A stretch of DNA of 64,000 nucleotides from an uncultured Prevotellaceae bacterium. Lineage in GTDB: Bacteria > Bacteroidota > Bacteroidia > Bacteroidales > Bacteroidaceae. The stretch spans positions 28,727 to 92,726 of the forward strand of contig CALCEL010000027.1 of assembly GCA_937900485.1 (NCBI GenBank), written 5' to 3'. Position 1 is the stretch's first letter. Each line of letters opens with the position of its first letter. Below the pieces are notes generated by a model. That model had not been told where the DNA came from. It did not search any database and saw only the letters and a program-made list of their open reading frames with translations. The translations under genes and the position numbers were made by a program. Shown piece after piece: positions 7,342 to 17,030 of this stretch.

Positions 7342-9198
7342 GTGTCAGATTCATTAAAAACAATTATGAGAGAGTTCTTCAATGTGATGGGCAAATACTT
7401 TGCCAATTACAAAGGTTATATAGCGGCAGCTTTTGGAGTTAATGTCCTTTCCGCTTTCTTGAATATATTCTCTTTCGCAGCTATAATGCCGATACTGAAT
7501 ATATTATTCAAAGTAGACAATAACGTGTATTCTTTCATTCCGTGGGGAGATGGAGACTTCAAGGATACGGCGATGAATAATATATATTATTATTCTCAGG
7601 TTCTTATCGAGCAGTTTGGTCCGGCGACGACCATGCTCTTACTCGGTATTGTGCTTTCTGTCCTGACATTATTCAAGACGGGAACATACTTCGGAGGTTC
7701 GGCGTTGCTGATGCCTTTGCGTACGGGTATAGTCAGAGATATACGAAATGACATTTATCGTAAGATTCTGAGTCTGCCGCTCTCGTTCTTTAATGAGGAG
7801 CGTAAGGGAGACATACTCACACGTGTGAGCACTGACGTGAATGAGATAGACTCGAGCATCACCAGTTCTCTGGACACGCTCATCAAGAATCCGATCCTGA
7901 TTTTAGTGTATGTCGGCACCCTTGTCTACATCAGTTGGCAGTTGACGTTGTTCACTCTTCTTGTTGTGCCTGTTCTGGCGGTGGCGATTGGTAAGATAGG
8001 AAAGTCGCTGAAAGCAAAGAGCATAATGCAGCAGACCAAGCTGTCCGACAGTATAAGTCAGATTGAGGAAACTCTCGGAGGCCTTAGAATCATCAAGGCG
8101 TTCATTGCTGAGCAGAAGATGATGGACAGGTTTGAGAAGGTGAACAACGAGTACAGGAACATATCCAACAGAGTGGCTATACGTCAGTCTGCCGCTCATC
8201 CTGTGAGTGAGTTCCTGGGAACTGTCATGATAGTGATTGTCCTTTGGTTTGGCGGTTACCTGATTTTCTCAGGCCGTTCAAGTATAGACGCTGGAATGTT
8301 TATCTATTATCTGGTTATTTTGTACACGACCCTGCAGCCGTTGAAAGACATCTCTAAGGCGGGATATTCCGTTCAGAAAGGTCTTGCTTCCATGGAGCGT
8401 GTGAATATGATTTTGTCCGCAAAGAACAATATCACGGAGGTCAGCAATCCAAGTAAGGTGGACGGGTTGAAGGATAAGATAGAGTTGCGTGACGTTTGTT
8501 TCTGTTATGAGAACTCAGAGCGTAATGTCCTAAGCGGGATAAACATAACAGTGCATAAGGGTGAGACAGTAGCTCTTGTCGGTCAGTCAGGTTCGGGTAA
8601 GAGCACGCTTGTTGACCTCATACCTCGTTATCATGATGTCACAAGCGGTGAGCTGCTGATAGACGGAGTGAATGTCCGTGACTTGTCAATCAGATCGCTG
8701 CGTTCAATAATAGGCAATGTTAATCAAGAGGCCATATTGTTTAACGACACTATATACAATAACATCGCTTTTGGTGTTGAGAATGCTACGATGGAGCAGG
8801 TTGAGGCTGCGGCTCGAATAGCTAACGCGCATGACTTCATCGTTGAGATGGAGAACGGTTATCAGACAAATGTCGGTGACCGCGGATGCCGACTCTCAGG
8901 AGGTCAGAGACAGCGTATCAGTATTGCGCGCGCTATACTTAAGAATCCGCCGATCCTCATCCTCGATGAGGCGACGAGCGCACTCGACACGGAGAGTGAG
9001 CGTCTCGTTCAAGATGCTTTGGGTAAGCTGATGAGCTCACGCACCACAATAGCCATTGCTCATCGTCTGTCAACTATTAAACATGCGGACGTGATATATG
9101 TGCTTCACGACGGTAATATTGTGGAGAAAGGCACGCACGATGAGCTGATTGCTATGGGTGGATACTATAAGCGCCTGCATGACATGCAGACGCTATGA
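7342..9198 (+). CDS. MsbA-like ABC exporter (permease fused to ATPase)
   Basis: A 618-residue half-transporter: residues about 25-330 hold six membrane spans (ABC type 1 exporter fold), and residues about 370-615 form the ATPase with Walker A GQSGSGKST, signature LSGGQRQR, Walker B ILILDEATSALD and switch His in IAHRLST. Such homodimers flip lipid A-linked lipids, other lipids or peptides across the inner membrane; in Bacteroidales single-copy members of this type are usually called MsbA-like. GTG 7342 is the longest start; ATG 7366 (MREFFNVMGKYF) matches the usual N-terminus better and may be the real one. The substrate is inferred from family only. Confidence 0.92.
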   Translation: MSDSLKTIMREFFNVMGKYFANYKGYIAAAFGVNVLSAFLNIFSFAAIMPILNILFKVDNNVYSFIPWGDGDFKDTAMNNIYYYSQVLIEQFGPATTMLLLGIVLSVLTLFKTGTYFGGSALLMPLRTGIVRDIRNDIYRKILSLPLSFFNEERKGDILTRVSTDVNEIDSSITSSLDTLIKNPILILVYVGTLVYISWQLTLFTLLVVPVLAVAIGKIGKSLKAKSIMQQTKLSDSISQIEETLGGLRIIKAFIAEQKMMDRFEKVNNEYRNISNRVAIRQSAAHPVSEFLGTVMIVIVLWFGGYLIFSGRSSIDAGMFIYYLVILYTTLQPLKDISKAGYSVQKGLASMERVNMILSAKNNITEVSNPSKVDGLKDKIELRDVCFCYENSERNVLSGINITVHKGETVALVGQSGSGKSTLVDLIPRYHDVTSGELLIDGVNVRDLSIRSLRSIIGNVNQEAILFNDTIYNNIAFGVENATMEQVEAAARIANAHDFIVEMENGYQTNVGDRGCRLSGGQRQRISIARAILKNPPILILDEATSALDTESERLVQDALGKLMSSRTTIAIAHRLSTIKHADVIYVLHDGNIVEKGTHDELIAMGGYYKRLHDMQTL

Positions 9199-9218
9199 TG
9201 AAGTCGGAAGTTAGTGCG

Positions 9219-9250
9219 CTTGCGTGTAGAGAGCTTGCGTGACTTGCGTG
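9219..9250. repeat. Three short direct repeats CTTGCGTG between convergent genes
   Basis: CTTGCGTG occurs at 9219-9226, 9234-9241 and 9243-9250, in the 65-base gap between the ABC exporter and the convergent DUF4294 gene. No hairpin plus T-run is evident here. Meaning unknown; possibly a slippage product. Confidence 0.3.
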
Positions 9251-9263
9251 CCGCGCGTGTGCA

Positions 9264-9920
9264 CTACATCTGTCCTGACTCAATCAGGAGGATACATCTC
9301 TCTGTCAGTCGGTCGTCACAATCCGGGTCATATTCTTTTTTCAGGCTTGCTCCGAACAAGCTTGCGAAGGCGTTGTAGAAACCAGCCTTGAAACCACCCA
9401 TGTATGTCTTTATTAGCTCGTAGCTTGTCTGGTTACATTGCCTGTCTATCAGTTTGATGAGAAGCTTACCCTGTGAGAAAGTGAGTTTTTTCAGACGAGG
9501 TGTGTACTGTTTCTTCAGCTCTTTCTCCGCTATTTTCATATAGGCGTCCTTCTCTTTCTTAGTCGGTAGGGAGTCGAGGTGAGCGATAGTTTTGTCAAGC
9601 GTCACTTTTATCTCACACGCAATCGGATAAACCTTCTTGATGTTATTCGCTATGCGGTAATATTTCTTGGCTTGCTTTGGGCTCTTAAACACAAGCTTCG
9701 GATAGACGTAAAAGTCAGCGTATGTGAAAGTGGGAATCATCTCACCTTCAAATTCCGCCATCCCCGTGAAATATTTAGCGTGAGCGAATATCGGCTCGCC
9801 AGTCATCAGTACGTCATTGTCGTGTGAGGCCACAATCTGCTGGCCCTCAGCGTGTGTGAACGTGATGCTGAGGAAACAGGACAATAGTACGTATTTATTG
9901 ACAATATTCATGACGGCCAA
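9264..9920 (-). CDS. DUF4294 secreted/periplasmic protein
   Basis: A 218-residue protein with an N-terminal signal peptide (hydrophobic stretch VLLSCFLSITF, likely cleavage after THA). The body, rich in Lys and Tyr (YPKLVFKSPKQAKKYYRIAN, LIDRQCNQTSYELIK, GGFKAGFYNAFASLFG), matches the DUF4294 family of Bacteroidetes as I know it. Function is unknown. Two starts are possible, ATG at 9920 or 9911; the latter gives a more regular signal peptide. It stands alone between a convergent ABC exporter and a divergent mutS, and a minus-strand -7 box lies just upstream. Confidence 0.8.
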   Translation of the reverse strand: MAVMNIVNKYVLLSCFLSITFTHAEGQQIVASHDNDVLMTGEPIFAHAKYFTGMAEFEGEMIPTFTYADFYVYPKLVFKSPKQAKKYYRIANNIKKVYPIACEIKVTLDKTIAHLDSLPTKKEKDAYMKIAEKELKKQYTPRLKKLTFSQGKLLIKLIDRQCNQTSYELIKTYMGGFKAGFYNAFASLFGASLKKEYDPDCDDRLTERCILLIESGQM

Positions 9921-9933
9921 ATATCTTAGGTCG

Positions 9934-9941
9934 CAAAAGTA
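9934..9941 (-). promoter_or_regulatory. Minus-strand -7 box for the DUF4294 gene
   Basis: Plus-strand CAAAAGTA reads TACTTTTG on the minus strand, 14 bases before the start codon. Confidence 0.45.
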
Positions 9942-10035
9942 CTAAGAAAAACATTAATACTCTAATTTTTGATTTCACAGTCGTTTTAATTTTTATTTTT
10001 TTAAATATTGGCTTATTTTTTTGTCTTTGTTTTGT

Positions 10036-10043
10036 TATCTTTG
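10036..10043 (+). promoter_or_regulatory. -7 box for mutS
   Basis: TATCTTTG lies 34 bases before ATG 10077 in a very T-rich stretch; the -33 element is not distinct. Confidence 0.5.
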
Positions 10044-10076
10044 CCATTAGTACGATAAAGAATAGAAATTAAGGTA

Positions 10077-12695
10077 ATGGGAAAGAAAGAAGAACTCACT
10101 CCGATGATGAAACAGTTTTATGATTTAAAATCAAAGCATCCTGACGCTTTGTTACTGTTTCGATGTGGTGACTTCTATGAGACATATAATGAAGATGCTA
10201 GTGTAGCTGCTGATATTCTTGGTATAACTTTGACGAGACGTAGTAGTGTGGCGGGTACGACCGCCAATGGTACTGCTATGGCGGGTTTCCCGTATCACGC
10301 TCTTGATAACTACCTGCCTAAGTTGGTGAGGGCTGGTAAGAGAGTGGCTATATGTGACCAGCTGGAAGACCCGAAACTTACCAAGAAGCTTGTGAAGAGA
10401 GGCATTACGGAGCTTGTGACTCCAGGCGTCGCTTTTGATGATAATGTGCTTAGTCATAAGGAGAATAATTTCCTCGCTTCGGTGCATTTCGGAAAGGCTG
10501 CCTGTGGAGTGTCTTTCCTGGATATATCAACGGGAGAGTTTCTCGTGGCAGAGGGAACCACGGACTACGTGGACAAACTCTTGGCAAATTTCTCACCGAA
10601 AGAGATACTCTTTGAGAGGGGCAAGAAGATGATGTTTACCGGTAATTTCGGAAACAGATTCTTTAATTTCGAGATGGACGACTGGATTTATTCTGATAAT
10701 ACGGCGTACTCGAAGCTGCTTTCACATTTCGGCGTGAAAAATCTGAAGGGATTCGGAATAGACCACCTGAAAAATGGTATCGTTGCGGCTGGCGCTATCC
10801 TCTTCTACCTTGAGCAGACGTTACATAATAACATGTCTCATATACGTAACATCTCCAGAATTGAGGAGAATAAGTATGTGCGTCTCGATAAGTTCACAAT
10901 CAGAAGCCTTGAACTGGTCGAGCCGATGAACGAGGGAGGAAAAAGCCTCCTGAGCATAATCGACAAGACGGTCAGCCCTATGGGTGGACGTATGTTGAGG
11001 AAGTGGATGGTTTTCCCTCTCAAGAGCGTCACGCAGATTAGACAAAGACAAGAGGTCGTGGAGTGTTTCTTCCGTGACCCAGACTTCCGTGATAGTGTTG
11101 AGGAGTGTGTGTCCCAGGTTGGTGACCTTGAACGTATCGGCTCAAAAGTGGCGGTCGGACGCGCTAACCCGAGGGAGATTTTTCAACTGAAAAACGCACT
11201 CAACGCAATTGACTCTATAAAGAAGCTGTGTCAGGACACGGACAATGAGAGCATAGGGAAAATAGGTGAGACGCTTGACTCATGTACCGAGTTGCGTGAT
11301 GTGATAGAGAAGCAGCTTGTCCCTAATCCTCCTCTGTTGGTCGGTAAGGGGCAGGTCATTAGAGACGGATTCAACGAGGAGTTGGATGAATTGAGAGCTG
11401 TCGCTTACAGCGGCAAGGATTATCTGCTGAAGATACAGCAGAGAGAGATTGAAGCTACTGGAATACAGAGTCTTAAAATCGGATTCAACAATGTCTTCGG
11501 ATATTATATAGAGGTGAGGAACACATACAAAGATATGGTTCCGGAAGAGTGGATACGAAAACAGACACTGACTCAGGCAGAGAGATACATAACACAAGAG
11601 CTGAAGGAGTATGAGGAGAAAATCGTCGGAGCGGAGGAGAAGATAGCTGTCCTTGAGGCTTCCCTGTTCAGTGAGATAGTGACTAAGGCGGCTACGTTCA
11701 TATCACAGATACAAACGGACTCAGTACTCATAGCTCAGCTGGACTGTCTGCTTTCTTTCGCTTTAGCGGCCAGGGATTACAGATATGTATGTCCTGTGGT
11801 CGACGAGAGCTTGGTCATTGACATCAAGCAAGGAAGACACCCTGTGATTGAGACACAGATGCCGGTGGGAGAACAGTATGTGCCAAATGATATTTTGCTG
11901 GACAGCCAGTCTCAGCAGATAATAATTCTCACGGGACCTAATATGGCGGGTAAGTCTGCTTTGCTCCGACAGACCGCATTGATTACGTTACTTGCTCAGA
12001 TAGGTTCGTTTGTGCCTGCTGAGAGTGCGCGTATCGGCGTGACGGATAAGATATTCACACGAGTGGGCGCAAGTGACAATATCTCGGTCGGAGAGTCAAC
12101 ATTCATGGTAGAGATGAACGAGGCGGCAAGCATACTTAACAATATCTCAGAACGCTCTCTTGTCTTGTTCGACGAGCTTGGCAGAGGAACATCCACATAT
12201 GACGGCATCTCCATAGCATGGTCCATCGTGGAGTATATTCATGAGAACGCTCATGCGCATGCGCGTACCTTGTTCGCCACTCATTACCATGAGCTGAATG
12301 AGATGGAAAAGTCGCTTGAGAGAGTGAAAAACTTCAATGTCTCGGTGAAGGAGGTGAACGGAAAAGTGATTTTCATGAGAAAGCTTGTTCCTGGTGGCAG
12401 TGAGCACTCTTTCGGTATTCATGTAGCTAAGATCGCTGGCATGAACGAGACTATTGTCCGACGCGCTGAACAGGTGTTGAGAGACCTTGAACGAAATAAT
12501 TCGGGCGATTCTGTTTCCGGACCACAGAAGTTGACCTCACCTAATGATAGTGGTACCCAATTGAGTTTCTTCCAACTGGATGATCCTGTGCTTTCTCAGG
12601 TAAGAGATGAGATATTGAATATCGACGTGAACAGTCTCACTCCGCTGGAAGCCTTGAACAAACTAAATGAAATAAAGAAGATTGTTAAGGGCTGA
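10077..12695 (+). CDS. mutS: DNA mismatch repair protein MutS
   Basis: The 872-residue protein has the full MutS order: mismatch-binding domain I near the N-terminus with the FRCGDFYETY Phe-x-Glu mismatch motif, connector, lever and clamp regions, then the ATPase with Walker A TGPNMAGKSA near residue 620, Walker B LFDELGRGTSTYDG and ATHYHELNEME. The tail ends in a helix-turn-helix segment (LTPLEALNKLNEIKKI). MutS recognises mismatches and loops and starts repair. The N-terminus MGKKEELTPMMKQFYDLK is standard, so the start is secure. The following pseudokinase gene is 57 bases away on the same strand. Confidence 0.98.
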   Translation: MGKKEELTPMMKQFYDLKSKHPDALLLFRCGDFYETYNEDASVAADILGITLTRRSSVAGTTANGTAMAGFPYHALDNYLPKLVRAGKRVAICDQLEDPKLTKKLVKRGITELVTPGVAFDDNVLSHKENNFLASVHFGKAACGVSFLDISTGEFLVAEGTTDYVDKLLANFSPKEILFERGKKMMFTGNFGNRFFNFEMDDWIYSDNTAYSKLLSHFGVKNLKGFGIDHLKNGIVAAGAILFYLEQTLHNNMSHIRNISRIEENKYVRLDKFTIRSLELVEPMNEGGKSLLSIIDKTVSPMGGRMLRKWMVFPLKSVTQIRQRQEVVECFFRDPDFRDSVEECVSQVGDLERIGSKVAVGRANPREIFQLKNALNAIDSIKKLCQDTDNESIGKIGETLDSCTELRDVIEKQLVPNPPLLVGKGQVIRDGFNEELDELRAVAYSGKDYLLKIQQREIEATGIQSLKIGFNNVFGYYIEVRNTYKDMVPEEWIRKQTLTQAERYITQELKEYEEKIVGAEEKIAVLEASLFSEIVTKAATFISQIQTDSVLIAQLDCLLSFALAARDYRYVCPVVDESLVIDIKQGRHPVIETQMPVGEQYVPNDILLDSQSQQIIILTGPNMAGKSALLRQTALITLLAQIGSFVPAESARIGVTDKIFTRVGASDNISVGESTFMVEMNEAASILNNISERSLVLFDELGRGTSTYDGISIAWSIVEYIHENAHAHARTLFATHYHELNEMEKSLERVKNFNVSVKEVNGKVIFMRKLVPGGSEHSFGIHVAKIAGMNETIVRRAEQVLRDLERNNSGDSVSGPQKLTSPNDSGTQLSFFQLDDPVLSQVRDEILNIDVNSLTPLEALNKLNEIKKIVKG

Positions 12696-12752
12696 AGCCA
12701 GTCATTCAGTGATGATATAAAACCTTTGTAAGAACCAAAAAAATAATGTACT

Positions 12753-13664
12753 ATGGGAAAAGCAAAAATAATACATGATGACTCGTGGATGTCGTCATTG
12801 TCAAATGTGCTTAGTGGATTTCTTTATGACTTCACCAGTGATGGCAACTATAACTTGGGAAAACTGAAACATAGTGACGTGGTTGTTGATGGTAAGCATT
12901 ATAAGGTGATGAGTAAGCTGCTGGTAAGCGGCAGAATGTTTGAGTGTTTTCGACTCACGCTCGAGGATGACTCGGAAAATGACACGGAGCTTGTGCTGAG
13001 AAGGATGACGGAGCTGTTCAAACGACAACATCCGGAGTGCTCAGGTCTGTTGGCTCATGAATATGAGTTGTATAAGGAGATGAACTTGTCTCATAATGAC
13101 GGACTTATTGATATCGTTGACTATATTCCTGAAGAAGAGGTTGTGCTTAGTAAACTGGTGCCGGGATTGTCCTTGGACAGGTTTGTGGAGCAGAATCCCG
13201 AATATTATTTCAAGCGTAGGACTACAATCAAAATGCTTAAGCAACTGATAAAGACTGTCGACTTTCTGCATAAGAAAGGATTGTGCCACTTTAACATATC
13301 TCCGGAGAATATTCTCGTGAAGATGACTGAGGAACATGACATAATGTTGCTTAACATCGGTTTGGCGGCAGCATATAATAAAGGTGTACGTTTTGCTCCT
13401 TTCCTGACAAACGGTTTGCCGCCGGAGATGACAAACGCTGAGCCGTTGGATAAACAAACGGATATTTTTGAGATAGGACAGATTATAAAGTATATCATCA
13501 ACGTGAGAAAGAAAGATCCTACAAGAGCAAGTAACCACCTTAAGATGATAGCGATGAAATGTACTAAGAGAAAACGTGAGGAACGTTACTCGAACGTGAG
13601 AGAGATATTGAAAGATATTGAGGTGTGGGAGCATAAATATGATAATTTCTTCGACGGCAAATAA
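12753..13664 (+). CDS. Degenerate protein kinase-fold protein (predicted pseudokinase)
   Basis: This 303-residue protein follows the eukaryotic-like kinase fold: a beta3-like LVLRRM near residue 82, an alpha-C segment with Glu104, a catalytic-loop equivalent HFNISPENI at 179-187, and a DFG-position motif NIG at 201-203. In active kinases these read VAIK, HRDxKxxN and DFG. Here the metal-binding Asp is Asn201, the catalytic Asp is Asn181, its partner Lys is Ser183, and the beta3 Lys appears to be Arg. No signal peptide or membrane span is seen, so it should be cytoplasmic. Family-level similarity is inferred from motif order; role and partners are unknown. It may be co-transcribed with mutS. 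Confidence 0.7.
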   Translation: MGKAKIIHDDSWMSSLSNVLSGFLYDFTSDGNYNLGKLKHSDVVVDGKHYKVMSKLLVSGRMFECFRLTLEDDSENDTELVLRRMTELFKRQHPECSGLLAHEYELYKEMNLSHNDGLIDIVDYIPEEEVVLSKLVPGLSLDRFVEQNPEYYFKRRTTIKMLKQLIKTVDFLHKKGLCHFNISPENILVKMTEEHDIMLLNIGLAAAYNKGVRFAPFLTNGLPPEMTNAEPLDKQTDIFEIGQIIKYIINVRKKDPTRASNHLKMIAMKCTKRKREERYSNVREILKDIEVWEHKYDNFFDGK

Positions 13665-13721
13665 TTGATTATGTCGTTTCTGTGACCTTGTCGTGTTGAT
13701 GTCCGTCGAAATCTGTTTGTG

Positions 13722-13762
13722 TGTGGGTTCTATTCACAGCGTGAGCGTGATTAGAACCCACA
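13722..13762. other. Inverted repeat after the pseudokinase gene
   Basis: TGTGGGTTCTA (13722-13732) pairs perfectly with TAGAACCCACA (13752-13762) around a 19-base loop. It lies 58 bases after the pseudokinase stop and has no T-run, so it may be a factor-dependent terminator hairpin, an mRNA-stabilising structure or a protein site. Confidence 0.5.
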
Positions 13763-13850
13763 TGTTGCAAAACGACATGAGACTCAGTGTTTTTTGCCGC
13801 TTGAAAGCCAATGATATGACGTATTTGCTTTTTTCCATAAACTCCTACCG

Positions 13851-13889
13851 CTTATTTGGTGGAAAAGTCGTACATTCGCGACCAATAAG
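13851..13889 (+). promoter_or_regulatory. Possible leader hairpin of the RNA helicase mRNA
   Basis: CTTATTTGGT (13851-13860) and ACCAATAAG (13881-13889) can pair with one bulged base, 34 bases before the TTG start. RNA helicase genes of this type are often regulated through structured leaders, but that is known from other bacteria; here only the inverted repeat is seen. Confidence 0.3.
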
Positions 13890-13922
13890 TATTGATATTT
13901 ATTTTTAAAAGGTTTATATAAT

Positions 13923-15839
13923 TTGAAAACATTTGAAGAATTGGGCGTCTCTGGCGAGATACTCAAAGCGATTACAGAGATGGGGTACGAGAACCCTATG
14001 CCTGTTCAAGAGGAAGTGATTCCTTATCTGCTTGGTAATAATAATGATGTGGTTGCGCTTGCCCAGACTGGTACTGGAAAGACTGCAGCCTATGGTCTGC
14101 CTGTGTTACAGAAGGTGGATACAACAAATAACGATGTACAAGCTCTTATTTTATCGCCTACGCGTGAGTTATGTCTTCAAATCGCCGATGATTTGAAGGA
14201 ATATTCAAAATATATTGATGGTCTCCATGTGCTTGCCGTGTATGGAGGTGCAAGTATTGAGACTCAAATCAGACAACTGAAACGTGGTGTGCAAGTGATA
14301 GTGGCTACTCCAGGTCGACTCGTGGACCTTATGGACCGTGGAGTGGCTAAGCTCCAGAATGTTCGTAACGTCGTGCTCGATGAGGCTGACGAGATGCTGA
14401 ATATGGGATTCACCGACAGCATCGACGCTATTTTCGAAGGCGTGCCTGAAGATCGTAATACGTTGCTGTTCTCTGCTACCATGAGTAAGGAGATTGAGCG
14501 AATAAGCAAGAATTACCTTCATGATGCTAAGGAGATTGTAGTGGGTAGTAGAAATGAGGGAGCTGAGAAGGTCAATCATATCTATTACCTCGTCCATGCA
14601 AAGGACAAGTACAACGCATTGAAACGCGTGGCTGACTATTATCCTGAGATTTACGCCATCATTTTTTGCCGTACAAGAATGGAGACTCAGGAGATAGCGG
14701 ATAAACTGATTCAGGATGGATACAATGCAGAGTCTCTCCATGGTGAGTTGTCGCAGGCACAGCGTGACCTTACTATGCAGAAATTCAGACAGCATAGAGT
14801 ACAGCTGCTGGTGGCAACGGACGTGGCAGCACGTGGCTTGGACGTGGATAACCTCACTCATGTGATTAACTACGGATTGCCTGACGATATTGAGAGTTAT
14901 ACGCACCGAAGCGGTAGAACAGGACGAGCAGGTAAGGCCGGAACAAGTATCTGTATTATTCACTTACGTGAGAAGTCTAAGGTGAAGGCTATAGAAAAGC
15001 AGATACAGAAGAAGTTTATTCCGGGTGTTTTGCCTACGGGACAGGAGATTTGCGCAAAGCAGTTGTATAAGGTGATTGACGACATCGAGAAAGTCGAAAT
15101 AGACGAGGATGAGATAGCTCCGTTCCTCCCTGAGGTATATCGTAAGTTCGATCTCATGGAGAAGGAAGACCTCATCAAACGTATGGTGTCAATGGAATTC
15201 AATAAGTTCCTCAATTACTATAAGAATGCTCCTGAGATTCTCGAGCCTACAGAAAAGGGCGCAAGGAAAGGTGACAGTGAGCGAAAAGGTAAAAGAGGTG
15301 AGAGGGGATCTCGAACGGCTGAGTCTGGATACGCAAGACTGTTCGTTAATCTTGGAAAGAAAGATGGTATCAACCCTCGCTCGTTCATGGGATTTGTCAA
15401 TCGTGTCACCAAAGGTGCGAAGATTGAGCTCGGACGTATTGACTTGATGAATAACTTCTCTTTCTTCGAGGTACCGGAGAATCAGGCTCAGATGGCTATC
15501 TCACTTATAGCTGGCTCAGATTATGACGGACGTAAGGTTAATGTGGAGCTTACGGAGGACAATGGCGGTGCCAAATCTCATGGGGCGAAGGCAAAGAGGG
15601 GAGGTGGCGATGGTCATGATTCGAAGTCTGGTAAGGATAGAAAGAAAGGTAGACGTGACAACGACTTCGCCGGACGTGATAGGTCTGCCAAAAAATCCGG
15701 TAAGCCAAGTAGAGAGGAAAGAGGATATACCTCAAAGCGTGGTCCTAAGGGTGCTGCTGAGTGGGCAAAGTATTTTGAGGGACAGGTGGAGAACCAACCG
15801 TTCTACAAAGGATTTCAAAGAAAAGAACGAAATAAGTGA
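13923..15839 (+). CDS. deaD: DEAD-box ATP-dependent RNA helicase (DeaD/CsdA type)
   Basis: A 638-residue helicase with Q motif (FEELGVSGEILKAI...PMPVQ), Walker A AQTGTGKT, PTRELCLQIA, DEAD box LDEADEML, SAT, and HRSGRTGRAG. A DbpA-type RNA-binding domain follows at about 465-550 (ARLFVNLGKKDGINPRSF), then a basic Gly/Lys/Arg-rich tail. Such enzymes unwind structured RNA in ribosome assembly and cold adaptation. The start is TTG 13923: it gives MKTFEELG, the usual N-terminus, and no ATG or GTG fits the conserved beginning. Its stop overlaps the following glycosyltransferase start. Confidence 0.95.
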   Translation: MKTFEELGVSGEILKAITEMGYENPMPVQEEVIPYLLGNNNDVVALAQTGTGKTAAYGLPVLQKVDTTNNDVQALILSPTRELCLQIADDLKEYSKYIDGLHVLAVYGGASIETQIRQLKRGVQVIVATPGRLVDLMDRGVAKLQNVRNVVLDEADEMLNMGFTDSIDAIFEGVPEDRNTLLFSATMSKEIERISKNYLHDAKEIVVGSRNEGAEKVNHIYYLVHAKDKYNALKRVADYYPEIYAIIFCRTRMETQEIADKLIQDGYNAESLHGELSQAQRDLTMQKFRQHRVQLLVATDVAARGLDVDNLTHVINYGLPDDIESYTHRSGRTGRAGKAGTSICIIHLREKSKVKAIEKQIQKKFIPGVLPTGQEICAKQLYKVIDDIEKVEIDEDEIAPFLPEVYRKFDLMEKEDLIKRMVSMEFNKFLNYYKNAPEILEPTEKGARKGDSERKGKRGERGSRTAESGYARLFVNLGKKDGINPRSFMGFVNRVTKGAKIELGRIDLMNNFSFFEVPENQAQMAISLIAGSDYDGRKVNVELTEDNGGAKSHGAKAKRGGGDGHDSKSGKDRKKGRRDNDFAGRDRSAKKSGKPSREERGYTSKRGPKGAAEWAKYFEGQVENQPFYKGFQRKERNK

Positions 15840-16834
15840 TGGATATGTGTAGTCCTGTGGCGATATTTGTGTATAACCGTGTGGACAACACGAAAACAAC
15901 AATTCAGTCTCTTCTTGCGAATACTCTCGCAAGGGAGACTGATGTTTTTGTGTTCTCTGACGGTGTGAAGGTAAATAAGGACGGACTGGCAGACGAGAAT
16001 TCTAAACGAGGAGTCGATGAGGTCAGAACTTACCTGAGACAGTTGTCAGAGGACTTGAGACGCAATGGAGGATTCAAAAGTCTTACACTGATAGAACGTG
16101 AACGTAACATTTATCTTGAGGAGAATATTCTCACAGGAATAGACTATGTGTTCGAAAGCTATGATACGGTGATTGTGCTGGAGGATGATATATCTACATC
16201 ACCCTATTTCCTGCAATATATGAACGATGCTTTCAAACTGTATCAGGATGAGAATAGGGTCATGCACGTGTCAGGTTTCACAAATCTCGATTTGTGGGAG
16301 TCATGTGAGGAGTATAATGGACGAGATTTCTATTTCACCCCGCATATGTCTGGATGGGGATGGGGAACATGGAAAAACCGTTGGGAACGTTTCTTCCGAC
16401 ATTATTCCACCCGTGAGGAGGCTTTGGCATATATGTCTGATGACGACTTGAGAGCCTTCGAGTATGGAGGAGCTTTCCCGTGCCTGAAAAGTCTGGACAA
16501 GAAACCTATTCCATGGGATATTTGTTGGGAATTGGCTATATATAAGGAAGGTGGGCTTTGCTTGACTCCGAGTCACACGATGGTGAGGAATACGGGGCTG
16601 AGAAACGGAACACATTTCCGTTCATTTAATATCTTGCAAAAGTTTGAGTATGACCGTGTTCCATCTACTCGTCCGGTAAATGTGGAAAAGGTCGACAACC
16701 CGGAGAAAGACCCGTTGATAGAGGAGCGATTCGCCGTCGCTATCAAGGATTGGGGAATCCGGTATACCTTGTTGGGCAAAATCATCCGTTTCTTCTATAA
16801 GAAATTAAAAGTGTTAGCTATAGTGAGAGTGTGA
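15839..16834 (+). CDS. Glycosyltransferase (GT-A fold, GT2-like)
   Basis: The 331-residue protein begins with CSPVAIFVYNRVDNTKTTI, the usual first strand of this GT-A group, has an acidic nucleotide-sugar site LEDDIS near residue 118, and a conserved SGWGWGTWKNRW near 170. Such proteins move sugars to LPS or other surface glycans at the inner membrane face. There is no signal peptide. ATG 15839 overlaps the helicase stop as TGATG, giving translational coupling with an unrelated gene. Donor and acceptor are unknown. Confidence 0.82.
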   Translation: MDMCSPVAIFVYNRVDNTKTTIQSLLANTLARETDVFVFSDGVKVNKDGLADENSKRGVDEVRTYLRQLSEDLRRNGGFKSLTLIERERNIYLEENILTGIDYVFESYDTVIVLEDDISTSPYFLQYMNDAFKLYQDENRVMHVSGFTNLDLWESCEEYNGRDFYFTPHMSGWGWGTWKNRWERFFRHYSTREEALAYMSDDDLRAFEYGGAFPCLKSLDKKPIPWDICWELAIYKEGGLCLTPSHTMVRNTGLRNGTHFRSFNILQKFEYDRVPSTRPVNVEKVDNPEKDPLIEERFAVAIKDWGIRYTLLGKIIRFFYKKLKVLAIVRV

Positions 16835-16981
16835 GTAGTATGTACTTACACCTTTTTTTCTTTTGCCTTGTTCCTTTTCCCCTCACATCTAATAGCCGTG
16901 CGTACCTTACAAGTTGATTTGTCCGATGCTGTGAAAAATCTCTAAATAATAAGGTTACAGTAACTTTTGTTTTCAAATGCA

Positions 16982-17011
16982 TTTGTAAACAAAATAAATT
17001 CTGTATCTTTG
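16982..17011 (+). promoter_or_regulatory. Promoter of aroQ (-33 TTTG, -7 TATCTTTG)
   Basis: TTTG 16982-16985 and TATCTTTG 17004-17011 are 18 bases apart. The start codon is only 20 bases past the -7 box, so the leader is short. Confidence 0.6.
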
Positions 17012-17030
17012 TCTGCAAAAATAGAACGTG

